Of a DNA stretch of 64,000 bases, positions 20,556 through 31,600 are shown one piece after another; within the stretch, counting starts at the first letter, position 1, and each line of letters begins with the position of its first letter. The DNA comes from Chrysopilus asiliformis (Eukaryota; Arthropoda; Insecta; Diptera; Rhagionidae): positions 91,247,650 to 91,311,649 of the forward strand of contig OZ035962.1 in NCBI GenBank assembly GCA_964034945.1, written 5' to 3'. The translations under genes and the position numbers were made by a program. The notes below the pieces were generated by a model. The model saw only the letters and a program-made list of their open reading frames with translations. It did not search any database and was not told the DNA's origin.

Positions 20556-20990
20556 TTAAAAAAAGGATATTTGCGTTATCCTTACAGGACCTTCCGTTTC
20601 GAGTTTTGAAAACTAACACCGGATTCGTGATCAGCGACCCCGAAAACCCCCTAATGCCATTTTTCCTCAGGGAAAATGGGAAAAAGGATATTTGCGTTAC
20701 GCTTACAGAATCTTCCGTTTTTAATTTCGAAAATCTAACACCGGATTCGTGATCAGCGACTTCGAAAACCCCCAAGTGAAACTTTTCAGCCTCCTTAAAA
20801 ACCCCCAAACCCCCTTTACCACGGCTTACCCCCTTAGCGGTAAAATTTCGGAAAACTCCACCTTAGTGGCCGCCTACGTGATGGTTGGGACATACTGTGA
20901 AAGTTTCAAGTTTCTAGCTTCAGCGGTTTGGGCTGGGCGTTGATGAGTCAGTCAGTCAATCAGGTTAAAGGATTTTACATATATTTACAC
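20556..20990 (-). repeat. Rep3 fragment without Helitron-like 3' end
   Basis: Two to three tandem units (GGATATTTGCGTTATCCTTA, CACCGGATTCGTGATCAGCG) and the GAGTCAGTCAGTCAATCAGG end. Flanked by CGCCGCAGGCG motifs at 20277 and 20425. The rest of the spacer to 21610 is unremarkable. Confidence 0.6.
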
Positions 20991-21613
20991 ATTTTTCAGT
21001 AATTTTATGTATGAAAAAGTTGGAGACAATAAAATTTCCTACACTTTTGTTTTTTCAAAGAACTGCATATCTCAAACCGGTGTCGAGTTATACCGTTATT
21101 TCCAAAAAATCGGTGTTTTGCGATTCTCTCCGAAAATTGGGGTATTTTCGTTAAAAGGTAAAAAATTCGATTTTTGCGAAATGCTTGCAAACTAACGATT
21201 TTTCGAAAAAATGTTTGCTGGAAGAATCAAGAATATTAAAATCAAGAACATTTTTTTCTTTTACCCTAAATCTATTTATTTTGCTGTTATCGAGATATTT
21301 AAAATTTGACCAAGAAATCCTTTTCAACATATTTCAGATTCCGTAAAATAAAAATTAACATTTTTATATAAACTAAAATTTGATTCGTCGAGTTATCATG
21401 AAAATTGTGGAAAACGTAGAGTTTGTATAAGAAAGTCATGTGCTGTTTCCATCAGATATTTTCTCTTCCCGAAATTCTAGACACTAATTTCACGAAAATA
21501 ATGAAAAAAAAATATTGTCCGGGAATTCTCGAGAAGTCGGGAAAAAGAATTCTCGAGCCTAAACTTTAAACATGATACTAAACTTAAACAGACAAAAAAT
21601 TAATGTTGTTTTT

Positions 21614-21692
21614 AGGGGCTGTCCACAAAAAGCATTACGCGCATTTTAGCAACCACCCCTAAAAGTGTGATATATTTCGTGGACGGCTCCTT
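21614..21692. mobile_element. MITE-like inverted repeat just downstream of gene D stop
   Basis: AGGGGCTGTCCAC at the left and GTGGACGGCTCCTT at the right. It starts about 10 bp past the TAA of gene D and so lies in its 3' UTR. Related to 17964-18080. Confidence 0.55.
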
Positions 21693-21702
21693 ACTGCAGA
21701 AT

Positions 21703-24700
21703 TTAACTATGATCTCCATTAAAGTCAGAAATCGGTCGAATAATACAAAAATAAATAATTTCAACTATGCTTAACAATGAAATTCCCAACATCAAACCGA
21801 GTAGACCACCACAATTTGCTATAAAATCGTTGATGCCATAAATTTCTGATCTCCGCTTTTGATAGAATTGGCCCTTTTTATAGAAAATCGTTATGCGGTT
21901 GAATGTAGTTCTGAAAATAAAAATTGAAAATAGAAATTTTTTTTCCTACTTAATACCATATTTACGCTATATTCCGAAAATTCAGATTTTTACTATTACT
22001 TTATAGCAGTGTTTCCCAACCTTTTTCACTGGAGCACCCCTAGCGCGCTGATTTTTTTTCGCGGGTGCCCCCTTAACGTTGTTGTAGGCAAAATGTTGAC
22101 GCAAACGATATCACCAAAATAAATATATTGGAATTATTTTAGAATAATTACAATGAAAAACATAACAAAAGCTATAATTGCCAATCTGGCAATTATTGAA
22201 AACCCGTATGGTGATTTAAGTGAACGGCGAACAGTTGTATCAAAATTCCATTTTGAAGTCAAATTTTCCAATAAGATTTTTTAAAATTTATTCCAATTGG
22301 ATTTTGATGTAAGGAACTTTAATGTAGAATCATGTCCTAAACAACTTTTGTTCTTGCACTTTTTTGATAAGATGCACCGTTTTTGAGATATTCACAAAAA
22401 ACATTTTCGTTCCTATGGGGGGTACCCCCCCTAATGGTCCATTTTTGCCCATTAACGAACTTAGCCTCGCATTTTACGAAAAACGTATCTGAGCGAAATT
22501 TAAAGTCTCTAGCTCAATCCATGCGCCCGCAATCCACGCCACAGACAGACAGACAGACAGACAGACAGACGGACGGACGGACGGACGGACAGACGGACGG
22601 ACATGGAAAATTCAATTTTTTTTATCATTCTAAACACACTGGTGTAATTCATTTTTGTGTGTGATGACGGGATCTTGGCGTTACAAACGGTAAGGCAAAG
22701 TTAATATACCCTTTGGTTTCACCATACGGGTATAAATATATAAGACTAGCTTGCCGTCGTTGCCAGGTTAAAATTATTTTGAATTACTTATTTTGCACAA
22801 AAATAGCTTAAAAACTTTTGAGACAAAACGTTTTCGCTTCAGGACCGTTTTGAATTGTAAAATTCTGAAACCAAATTCTTGACGGGGTGACCTTCAAAAC
22901 CTCCAAGTGATGTTTCTCAGCCAGAGTTCATGGTAAAAATCAATGTTTTAAAACACCAACCACCTGCCTATCGACTTCCCATTTACCCCCTTAGGGGTGA
23001 AATTTAATGAGTATCTACGTGATAGATCCAGGGGTTGTTAGCTCGAGGGGTTTGATCTGGGCGTTGATCAGTCAGATTAAAATCTTTTATATATAGAGAT
23101 ATCAAAAAAAGATAGAAATGCGCCGCAGGCGAAAATTTTCCTAATTCAAGCCTATAACAAAAACGTGACATAATATTTTTTTCCTCTACTGTTCATATTT
23201 ACAGTCTTACATGAGATGTAATAACTATTGATTTTTTCCTCAAAACTTGGTTTTTGGCCATTTTCTTTTGGAAGTTTCTGGTACCCGCTGGTATTACCCC
23301 ACGCTAACTTGGGAAACACCACATTATATAGCTTTTTCAAATAGCTAGAACATACTACCAATAATAATTCATTAAATTACTTACCCTAAAGAATGATTGC
23401 AGATCTCTTGCCCCTTATAAGTAGCTTCTGATCTTTCAACTCGCATTGTTAATGATGTGCAAGTCGGATAGCATTTAATTCCCTCAAATTTCATTTCTGG
23501 ACTTTCAGCTGGTGCACTGACAGCGTTATACATGCAAGTAATTTTAGAAGCACCACAAATTTTATATCCGAAAATTTCTGAAAAATGCCATAATAGTTTG
23601 TACCCAAAATAATTTATTGAATGGTTAAAAATACTGACCAGGTGTAGAATAATGAACACAGCCACATTTTGCGAAGGTGTAATTAGTGACATATTCATAA
23701 ATGCAATTTGCGAAAGTGTAAACCTTAAAAAACTTGAGCTTTTGCTCATTATGAAAATAACATTCCCGCCTTAAAAGCCGGTTTTGAGACAAACTGGAAT
23801 TTAAATATAGCAAATATACCTTTTTATATCATACGACTTTAATTCATCCGCCGACGATATCATTTCTGGGGTCAATCCTAGAAGTGTTTCCTTCCCGAAA
23901 CTCACCCTGGCTTGGTATTTAACTTCAACAGCAGGAAACTCATCAGGCAGCAGCATATGGATCTAATTTTGCGTGTTAAATAAATATTTCACCTTTCAGA
24001 TTTTCTTATTACTCATTGATTAGGAGTTTTTTTTTTCAATTATTGCGGATTGCCATAACAAATACAGATTATTTTTTACAAAACACAAATTGCAAAGTTT
24101 TAAGCAAAAGTTTAAAAGTTCTTTTAAATATTTTCAGTTTTTAAAATACATACATTATAACCACCCAAATTGTTAAGACAATTTATAGTATCCTCAGTGT
24201 TTCCTTGAAGCAGTACCGACAGTCCCGCCTTCACCCCAGTAGACAATTGTTTTCTTGGATATGCATTACTCGTTCTTTTACCAAAATAGCCATCTTCTAA
24301 GTTCCAAAAACTCCTTTCGACTTCAGGAGAATTTTCACTTTGCATATCCATTAAATCACGAAAAAAGTTTTCAATTGTCAAAAATTAATATTTTTCGTGT
24401 AATTGGCATCGAATAAAAGCTTAAGAAAGAAGATTTACCCATTATCCCGATTGTCCCAAAATAGTTCATTATTTGAAAGTCCATTGAATTTATAACAAAC
24501 TCCAATTTGTGTTAAAATTACTTCAAATAATTTACCGCAGGGATAGAATTCGTTTCTCCACTTGCATTTTATAAAAGTTTCATTAAATTTTGGTATGATT
24601 TCTTTAATAATCTTAGCTGGATCTTCATTATCATCTTCAAAGATGAAATCTACCGGCGTGCGATTGCATAATTGCTTGATAGCTAAAAACTTTGTGTAGC

Positions 24701-25342
24701 TGTGAGAAAAATCTTAAAGTTAAATCTTCCTAATTAACATAATTCCATACTTATCTTTTGAGACAGTATGAGGTCTGTGAATATGATAGGTTTTCCGAAT
24801 ATCGTAGCGTTCTGACGGTTGATTAAATTTATTTATTTCGTTGGCGATACCCAAAAAATCAAATGATCGATGATGGAATTTCGCCAATGGGCAGATTAAA
24901 ACAGTGGGAAATGGAAGTTCCCAAATATATGTTGGTTTTTCTTCAAATGTAATTATTATTGGTTTATTTGTGTAATCATTCCACAGATGTACGCATAAAA
25001 ATATACAAAGTGAAAATGACCCCAATGTAAAGACGCTCCAAAACATTCTTGAAAATGTTTGAAAAACTGATGAGGCATACAATCAATAAAAATGTAAAAT
25101 GGCCGTAATTTACCTTTCAGAAATCGATTTTGTTTCATCAACAACATAAGGTAAACCATGAATGGAGCTATTTTTGCAAAAATTTACAACAACACCCTTC
25201 ATCTTTTTACACTGAGTTTTAAATCTTGTTAAAATGGTTAGTTGTGTTTGATATCTATCCCATTTTGCATAAAAATCGAATATTATATACAATATTTCCA
25301 ATCAGTAAAATTATTTCATTACCTTAAAATAGCGTTATACAT
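21703..25342 (-). CDS. Gene D, PPK (DEG/ENaC) channel subunit lacking one disulfide pair
   Basis: Complete model, 515 aa, 9 exons: 25323-25342, 25114-25224, 24751-25047, 24439-24699, 24154-24337, 23820-23962, 23639-23769, 23385-23577, 21703-21910. The 20-nt start exon encodes MYNAIL plus two bases. HG motif SSIHGLPYV; TM1 exon begins RMFWSVF; PFPTVLICP follows. In the Cys exons the usual NCxxEC reads NCIYEY (Tyr codon at 23691-23693) and the usual CxCLPxC reads IKCYPTC (Ile codon at 23477-23479). By ASIC1 numbering these are C313 and C360, known partners. TM2 exon has IANCGGLLGLMLGIS and a short tail. The frame is fully open, so this looks like a diverged working gene and not a pseudogene. 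The acceptor of exon 5 (24337) has the weakest support. Confidence 0.85.
22008..22085 (+). repeat. Possible hAT-type terminus in intron 8 of D
   Basis: CAGTGTTTCCCAACCTTTTT begins like hAT transposon ends. No matching opposite end found nearby. Confidence 0.35.
22161..22736 (+). repeat. Rep1 copy b, complete, in intron 8 of D
   Basis: CATAACAAAAGCTATAATTG to CACCATACGGGTATAAA with hairpin ATTGCCA-ATC-TGGCAAT, inverted ACCCGTATGGTGA ends and a CAGA/CGGA core at about 22541-22602. Confidence 0.8.
22746..23099 (-). mobile_element. Rep3-type Helitron-like copy in intron 8 of D
   Basis: Minus strand runs from A|TCTCTATATATAAAAG to CTAG|T. The 3' hairpin is partly decayed (CCTGGCAACGACGG). It is diverged from the copy at 4493. 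It sits 10 bp from the end of Rep1 copy b. Confidence 0.6.
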
Positions 25343-26060
25343 TTTAACTTTTCAAAAAAAAAAAACAATTAGAGACTGGAAATGTTTTCAAAAATATTTT
25401 ATTTTACTTCCTCTAAGCACAAACTATGGTAAACTGTTTGAAATTGCTAATTGTGCGATACTAATAAAAAAAAGTAATAAATCTGGTAGGGGTTGGGCGC
25501 AATAATTACTTTACAATTATCATGCAGTTAATTAAATTATTTCCTAATAAAATTTGATTCGACACTTACGAGTAACTTTGCAGAACATTTTTTGCTTTCA
25601 CGATTTTTACGTATCTCTAACTCTAACAACATATACCATATTTCAAAAAAATCTCTAACATATTTCAAAAAAATCTGTTTTTTAAAATTTGGTATATAAA
25701 AAAATGGTATACTAAATCTAATATACTCCTACATGATATATCCAGGGATGGAAAACGTTATCGTAACGTAACGAAATAACGAAACAAATTACGATTTTCC
25801 GGCTTTTTCCTCAAAATTGCGTTTCAACGTAATAGAAATTTAATTCCGTTACAATAACGAAAAACATAACGAAAACGAACAAAAATTATTTCGTTTTTGC
25901 GATATTTATTTATTTTTCCTTTATTTTATTTTTCATAATTTTTTTATTCATCAATTATATCCCCCCAGACCTACCATCTGCATAAAATATAAAAAAAACT
26001 TTAATCTCTTGGCACCATTCGTCAAATACTCTATATGATGGCAGACAAAATATTTATTTA
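25343..26060. other. Spacer upstream of gene D
   Basis: Presumed promoter side of D. A Rep4 terminal fragment (AAATCTAATATACTCCTAC) lies near 25715-25735, and an AACG-rich stretch (CGTTATCGTAACGTAACG) at 25757-25890. No gene seen. Confidence 0.45.
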
Positions 26061-26064
26061 AAAA

Positions 26065-26626
26065 CATAACAAAAGCTATAATTGCCAATCTGGCAATTAT
26101 TGAAAACCCGTATGGTGATTTAATTGAACGGCGTATCAAAATTTCATTTGAATTCAAATTTTCCAATAAGATTTTTTTAAAACTTGTTCCAATCGGATTT
26201 TGATGTATGGGAGTTTTATGTAGAATATATTCTAAATAACTTTTGTTCTTGCACTTTTTTGATAACATGTACCGTTTTTTTAGATATTCGCAAAAAACGT
26301 TTTCGTTCGTATGGGGGGTACCCCCCCTAATGGTCCATTTTTGTCCATTAACGAACTTGGCCTCGCATTTTACGAAAAATTAATCTGCGCAAAATTTCAA
26401 GTCTCTAGCTCAATCCGTGCGCCCGCAATCCGCGCCACAGACAAACAGACGGACGGACGGACGGACGGACAGACAGACAGACAGACAGACGGACATGCAA
26501 AATTCAATTTTTTTTCATTCTAAACACACTAGTGTAATTCATTTTTTGTGTGATGACGGGATCTTGGCGTTACAAACGGTAAGGCAAAGTTAATATACCC
26601 TTTGGTTTCACCATACGGGTATAAAA
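26065..26626 (+). repeat. Rep1 copy c, complete
   Basis: Same ends and hairpin as copy b, with a CAGA/CGGA core at about 26440-26493. Confidence 0.8.
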
Positions 26627-26639
26627 ATACTTTTGTATA

Positions 26640-28130
26640 GGAGAGGGAGAAATCTGTGGTCCGATTGGATTTTGTCGTATGGAATAGTTAAGTAAAATCA
26701 TGTTCTAAACACATTTCACTCTTACCAATTTCTCGATACGATGCACAGTTTTCGAGAAAACAGGAAAAAAGAATTTCATTTTTATGGGAGAGGGAGGAAT
26801 CAGTAGTCCGATTGGATTTTGGTGTATGGATGAACTATGTAGAATCCTATTCTTTACATCTATAAATTTTTCAATATGACCCACCGTTTTCGAAAAAATC
26901 GCAAAAAACTGTTTCGTTTGTATGGGTGGGGGACGAAGGAATGGTTCGATTGTGACCGTTCAGGAACTTATACTAGCCACTTACAAAATTTCAGCTCCCT
27001 AGCTCAATCGTTTCGAAAGTTATGGTGTTCACGGTCGGACTGAAGCATAGACGGACAGACAGACGGACGGACATGCAGAAATCAAAATCTTTTGTCATCC
27101 CTAACACTCTGGTCTAGTTCATTTTTGTGTCCGATGATTGTTTCGATACGTAACAAACGGTATAGGGGAGACTGGTCCTCGTTGTCACAAGTACTAGTTG
27201 TCACAATGGCTATATCTCTTAATTCAGAAATATTTTTGAAATCGGTTCTTCGGCAATTTCGAAGCGCACTCCACCACTGCCAACCTCAGAAAGTATCCTG
27301 GCGATCGACCTCAAATGTTACGTTTTTTAACTCGAAATCAAAAAATATCGTTAGTGAGTAAATTCTAATGGATTTATTGATTTTGTTTATTTGCCATACA
27401 ATATTAAGATAGAAGTGTATTTTGATTGGTATCTCTTAGGATATTGATCGACTTTAAACGTAATTTTGAGTGTTTAGGTTTTACGTTAAGTGTTATAGGT
27501 TTAAATGGCTGTCAAAAATTATTTGTCTGTCGGTACTAGTTGTCTCAGGGGCTATTTGTCACTGCAGAGCACGGCTATTTATTACTGCAGAGCAGGAAAA
27601 TCTGCAGATTGAAGAATCTGAAACTCAACAAACATAAGAAGAAGGAAAATAAAGGACGTGAGATACAGAAATGAGTAGTTAACAGCGATGAAGACGAAGA
27701 CAACGAAGAACTACTGTGCGTGGTTTGTTATGAAACTTAGTCAAGTAGCAGACCCAATGCAGGGTGACTTCAGTGCATCAAATATAGACTGTGAGCTCAT
27801 GATAGATCTGCGGGGCAAAGAGTTTTTTTTGTTACCCTAATTATGCCGGGAATGACCTGTGACAACGAGGACCGCACGTTGTGACAACCAACCCCAGCCT
27901 TGGGGTAAGTTGTCACAGTAGACTTAAATTTTTATTACATTATTTTCATGACGTTATTACTTGAAATTTTAAATAATTTGTACAATTAATGAAGGACGAA
28001 AGCCCGAATATATGATTTATGCGTTTGACTTGGCAATTTAACTTCATTGTCTCCAGAAATAAGGATCTTTATGATTTTTGTGACAACTAGGACCAGTCTC
28101 CCCTACTAAATCTAATATATTTCCATATGA
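26640..28130 (+). repeat. Rep4 copy interrupted by a pogo-like element
   Basis: Carries the Rep4 signatures GGTCCGATTGGATTTT, CAGACGGACGGACATGCAG and TGTGTCCGATGATTG, then ACAAACGGTATA. The right terminus AAATCTAATATATTTCC resumes after the insertion at 27165-28103. Confidence 0.65.
27165..28103. mobile_element. Decayed pogo/Tc1-mariner-type element, 939 bp
   Basis: Inverted ends GGGGAGACTGGTCCTCGTTG / partner CAACTAGGACCAGTCTCCCC with a TA duplication (27163-27164, 28104-28105). Rep4 sequences elsewhere (ACAAACGGTATACTAAATC at 33660-33680, reverse) show the empty site. Around 27690-27850 a decayed plus-strand frame shows EELLCVVCYE and LQC, resembling the zinc-finger tail of jerky/pogo-type transposases, with tryptophans turned into stops. 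That transposase reading is tentative; the structural call is firm. Confidence 0.75.
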
Positions 28131-28206
28131 TATATCATATAGAGTATAAATATTGAGGTAGTATTTTTTTAGATCATATTTTGATTCTAAATCGGACTTT
28201 ATTTTG

Positions 28207-28316
28207 GCCAGATTCACTCTATTTCTAGAGATACGAAAAAGAAAAATTTTTAAGCAACTTTTTTGGTATCGAAAATATTTTCTTTTTGGTATCTCCAGAA
28301 GTAGAGTGAATCTGGC
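28207..28316. mobile_element. MITE-like inverted repeat, 110 bp, downstream of gene E
   Basis: About 28-bp inverted ends GCCAGATTCACTCTATTTCT with two mismatches. AT-rich spacer either side to 28669, no gene. Confidence 0.65.
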
Positions 28317-28669
28317 GATCCGACTCAAAATCAGCGACGTCAAAATAGCCTTAAATCCAATATCTTTCATATTGACACAAAAAATGTCGTTTTTGATGCA
28401 AATTTTTTTTAATGATCAAAATTTTTGTACATGTTTTTTCTTTTAAGTTTTTATTGATTTTTTAAATAAGAATCACTATTTTAGTTTTTTTTTTGTTTTT
28501 ATTTGTGTTTTCTTTTTGTTAAGTTTAATTAATTTTTTTTATAGATTTTTTTATGGTAATAAAACTTTCACTTGTAATCCCGACTCCAACTGAAAAATAA
28601 TTAGATTTATTGTTTTTTTCTCTGTGTGTACATATTGAAAATTTCCAACATATTTTAGAATCTAAAATT

Positions 28670-31600
28670 CTATTTTCTTCCCAAATCAGCTTTCAGTACT
28701 CGAATTATACCCTGACCAACTTTTCTCTTGTTCCTTTGAGTCCTTAATATGATAAAAAGCCGTATGATGCCAAAATAGAACAATTCAATCAAACTTAATG
28801 CTGAAAATCCCATAAAAAGTCCTAATAGTCCACCACAGTCTGCTAAAAATGAAGTCGTCTCATACAATTCAGATCGTATGATTCCAATATGTTCATAGTC
28901 TTTGAAGTACACAATGAATTTTGTGATCATAAATCTGTGGGAAAAAATTACAAAAAAAAACATGTAATATGAGGCAAAATAAGGTATTTTAAATGCGCAA
29001 TTATGAAAACTTTGTGGTGGAAAAAATTAGACAATTTATATGTGTGGTTTTTTTTAAGGTTTTTTTTAAAAAAATCAATCTCCAACTTTACACTTTTTAA
29101 TTTCTTTTGATAACCAAAACGGTTATTAAAATTTTCATTCAATACTTGCCCAGGATAATTTCTCACATATGTCGGATCTATCTCGTTGATACTCTTATTA
29201 AAATCGTTGAACACTCCAGAAATCTCAACATCATATTCCACAAATGTACACGATGGTAAACAATTACAGTCAAAGAAACTGCGAAAAGTTGAATTAGAAT
29301 TTCTCCAATCATCTTCCAAATCAAGAAGTAGGAAGTTATCTTCCGCTTTCTCGTAGCACGCGATTTTAGAAGTATCGCACACTCCCATTTGTGGCGTTCC
29401 TAGAAAAAGTGTTTTGTGGAAAATTGAAAATTCTAAGAAAGTAATGCTGCGTTTACACGAATGAGAAATTTGTCATATCATTTTTTTCATTATTTCTGTC
29501 AGAAAAAGGCCGATCTCTCATAAAATAATGAACTTGTCCATTCTTTTATGACAGATTGTCATTATCTGTCATTCGTGTAAACCCAGAATAAATTAGGTAT
29601 TATTACTTGGCATAGAAAACCGAACACAACCACATGTTGCATATGTAAAATTTGTTAGGCATTCATAATAACAATTGTTTTGTGTGTAAACCTTATAAAA
29701 TTTCAATTGCCTCTCATCAGCTGTAAAACAATTCCGCCTAAAATTTTCCGAAAAATTACAAATTTCAAGAATTTTTTTTTTATACAGTCGAACTTTGATA
29801 ACCCGAACTTGAACGGTTTTGAAAAAAATGTCAAGTTATCGAGGCTATCGCAATTCGATTTTTCCTAGATGCGACTGTAGTTACTTTGTGTAATGGTAAT
29901 CCAGTAAATTTTCCGAAGTGGTAATTAATTTCGGAAAAACAGACACCAAATGCTCATAATGGAATGGTATCCTGTAAAAGTTCTTTATCGACTGTGGTGC
30001 GTCAAATGGATGAATAACGTATAGCTGAAATTTATGTTTAATAGAATTGTGTCAAAAAACACGATTTTTTAATAATAAAAAAAGGCAAATCACCTTCAAA
30101 CCTTGAATAAAACCCGAACATAAGATGTCCAAGTCTTGTATGAATCCTTGAAAACTAACCAATATTCCTGAACGTAATCCTGTTGAATCAATTGTAATGA
30201 CGCCTTTGTACGCATCACTTTATTCCGAAATTATGTAAATTTAATAAAATTAAAAATTAATTAAGTAAACTGTAATTTTGAGTGGCATGAGGACGTTTTC
30301 AAAATTTTATTGCCGACATGTTTTTCCCGACTCTTTAAATTTTTTTTTCTTCTTAATTTTATCTTGACTTTTTCTATATTTGAGAATTTGTTTTTAAAGG
30401 AGGAAGGAGTGTTCCCATGAGATTTTTATGTATTAAGAAGTAAAATCATATTCTAAATACATTTTGCCTTCATATTTTTTTCGAAAGACACTCGGGGCTC
30501 GGGAAAATCGCTAATAACTGTTTAATTTGTATAAGGGTAAGGGGGGGGGGGGGGGGGGGGGGGGCAACCATGTAGTTAAAATTTAACAACTGAACGTCAT
30601 TAGAATAATGCAAAAAAGGGTAGATTCTAGCGTTTTTCCTCATTTGATACATTCTTTCGTCATGTTGGTAAAATTATACCAGAGATTAATTAATCTTAAA
30701 TGGAAGTTTCTCTGTTGGTTGGTCTGTCTGAGATTAGAAAACTCATAAACTACTGGACCTATTTTTACGCGGTTTTTTGCAAAATGATCTGCGTTGCCAG
30801 GAGCTATGTTAGATTTTCAAAATTCGAAACGAAAGGTCTTGTAAGAATAGCGCAAATCTCCTTTTTCCAAATTTTCCCCGAAAAAATCGGCATTCCGGGC
30901 ATTATTTTTATTTTTTTTGATAGTCTAAGTTGGAGTTAAACTTCAGGCCAATCGGCTCGGTAGTTTCCCCGCGAAAGGGTAACATAAGTTGCGTTTTTTT
31001 AATGTTCTGAAGCAGTTCAGAACAAGCTTTCCATACAAAATCTTGCACCACCTTTTCATCTCGAACAGCGCTTGGAACAAAGGGAAATTTTATACGGTAA
31101 TGTACGGTAATGAAATGCTGCTAACTTCAACATAATAAATCTGACATTTTATTCTCAATTGAGGATTTTGTGTTGGTGGTTCGTTGGTTCTGTTCGATAG
31201 CGAAATAGTTTTAATTATGGGAGATAGCGAATCGTAATAATATCAAGAAAATGTAGCAGTAACGGCATACTGATGTAACCAACGTGAAGCTAGTTGCCAT
31301 TCGAACTCGATGAAATTTCCCACTTACTCTGGATAGTTTTTTTAATGTTTAGTGTTCTAGAACATTAAAAAACGCAACTATAGAGGAAGAGCTAAGTTTC
31401 GAGATCACTTTACCCCCTACCCTTACTCCCTTACCGCTCGGGCTACTTTTTAATGGGTCTATGTTGGGGCTGGACCCCCGACGAACATTTATGCCAAATT
31501 TCAGGCCAATCGGTTCAGTAGTTTCCCCGCGAAAGAGCAACATAGCACAAAAACTAAGTTTTGAAATCACTTTACCCCCTCCCCTGACTCCTCCCCACCC

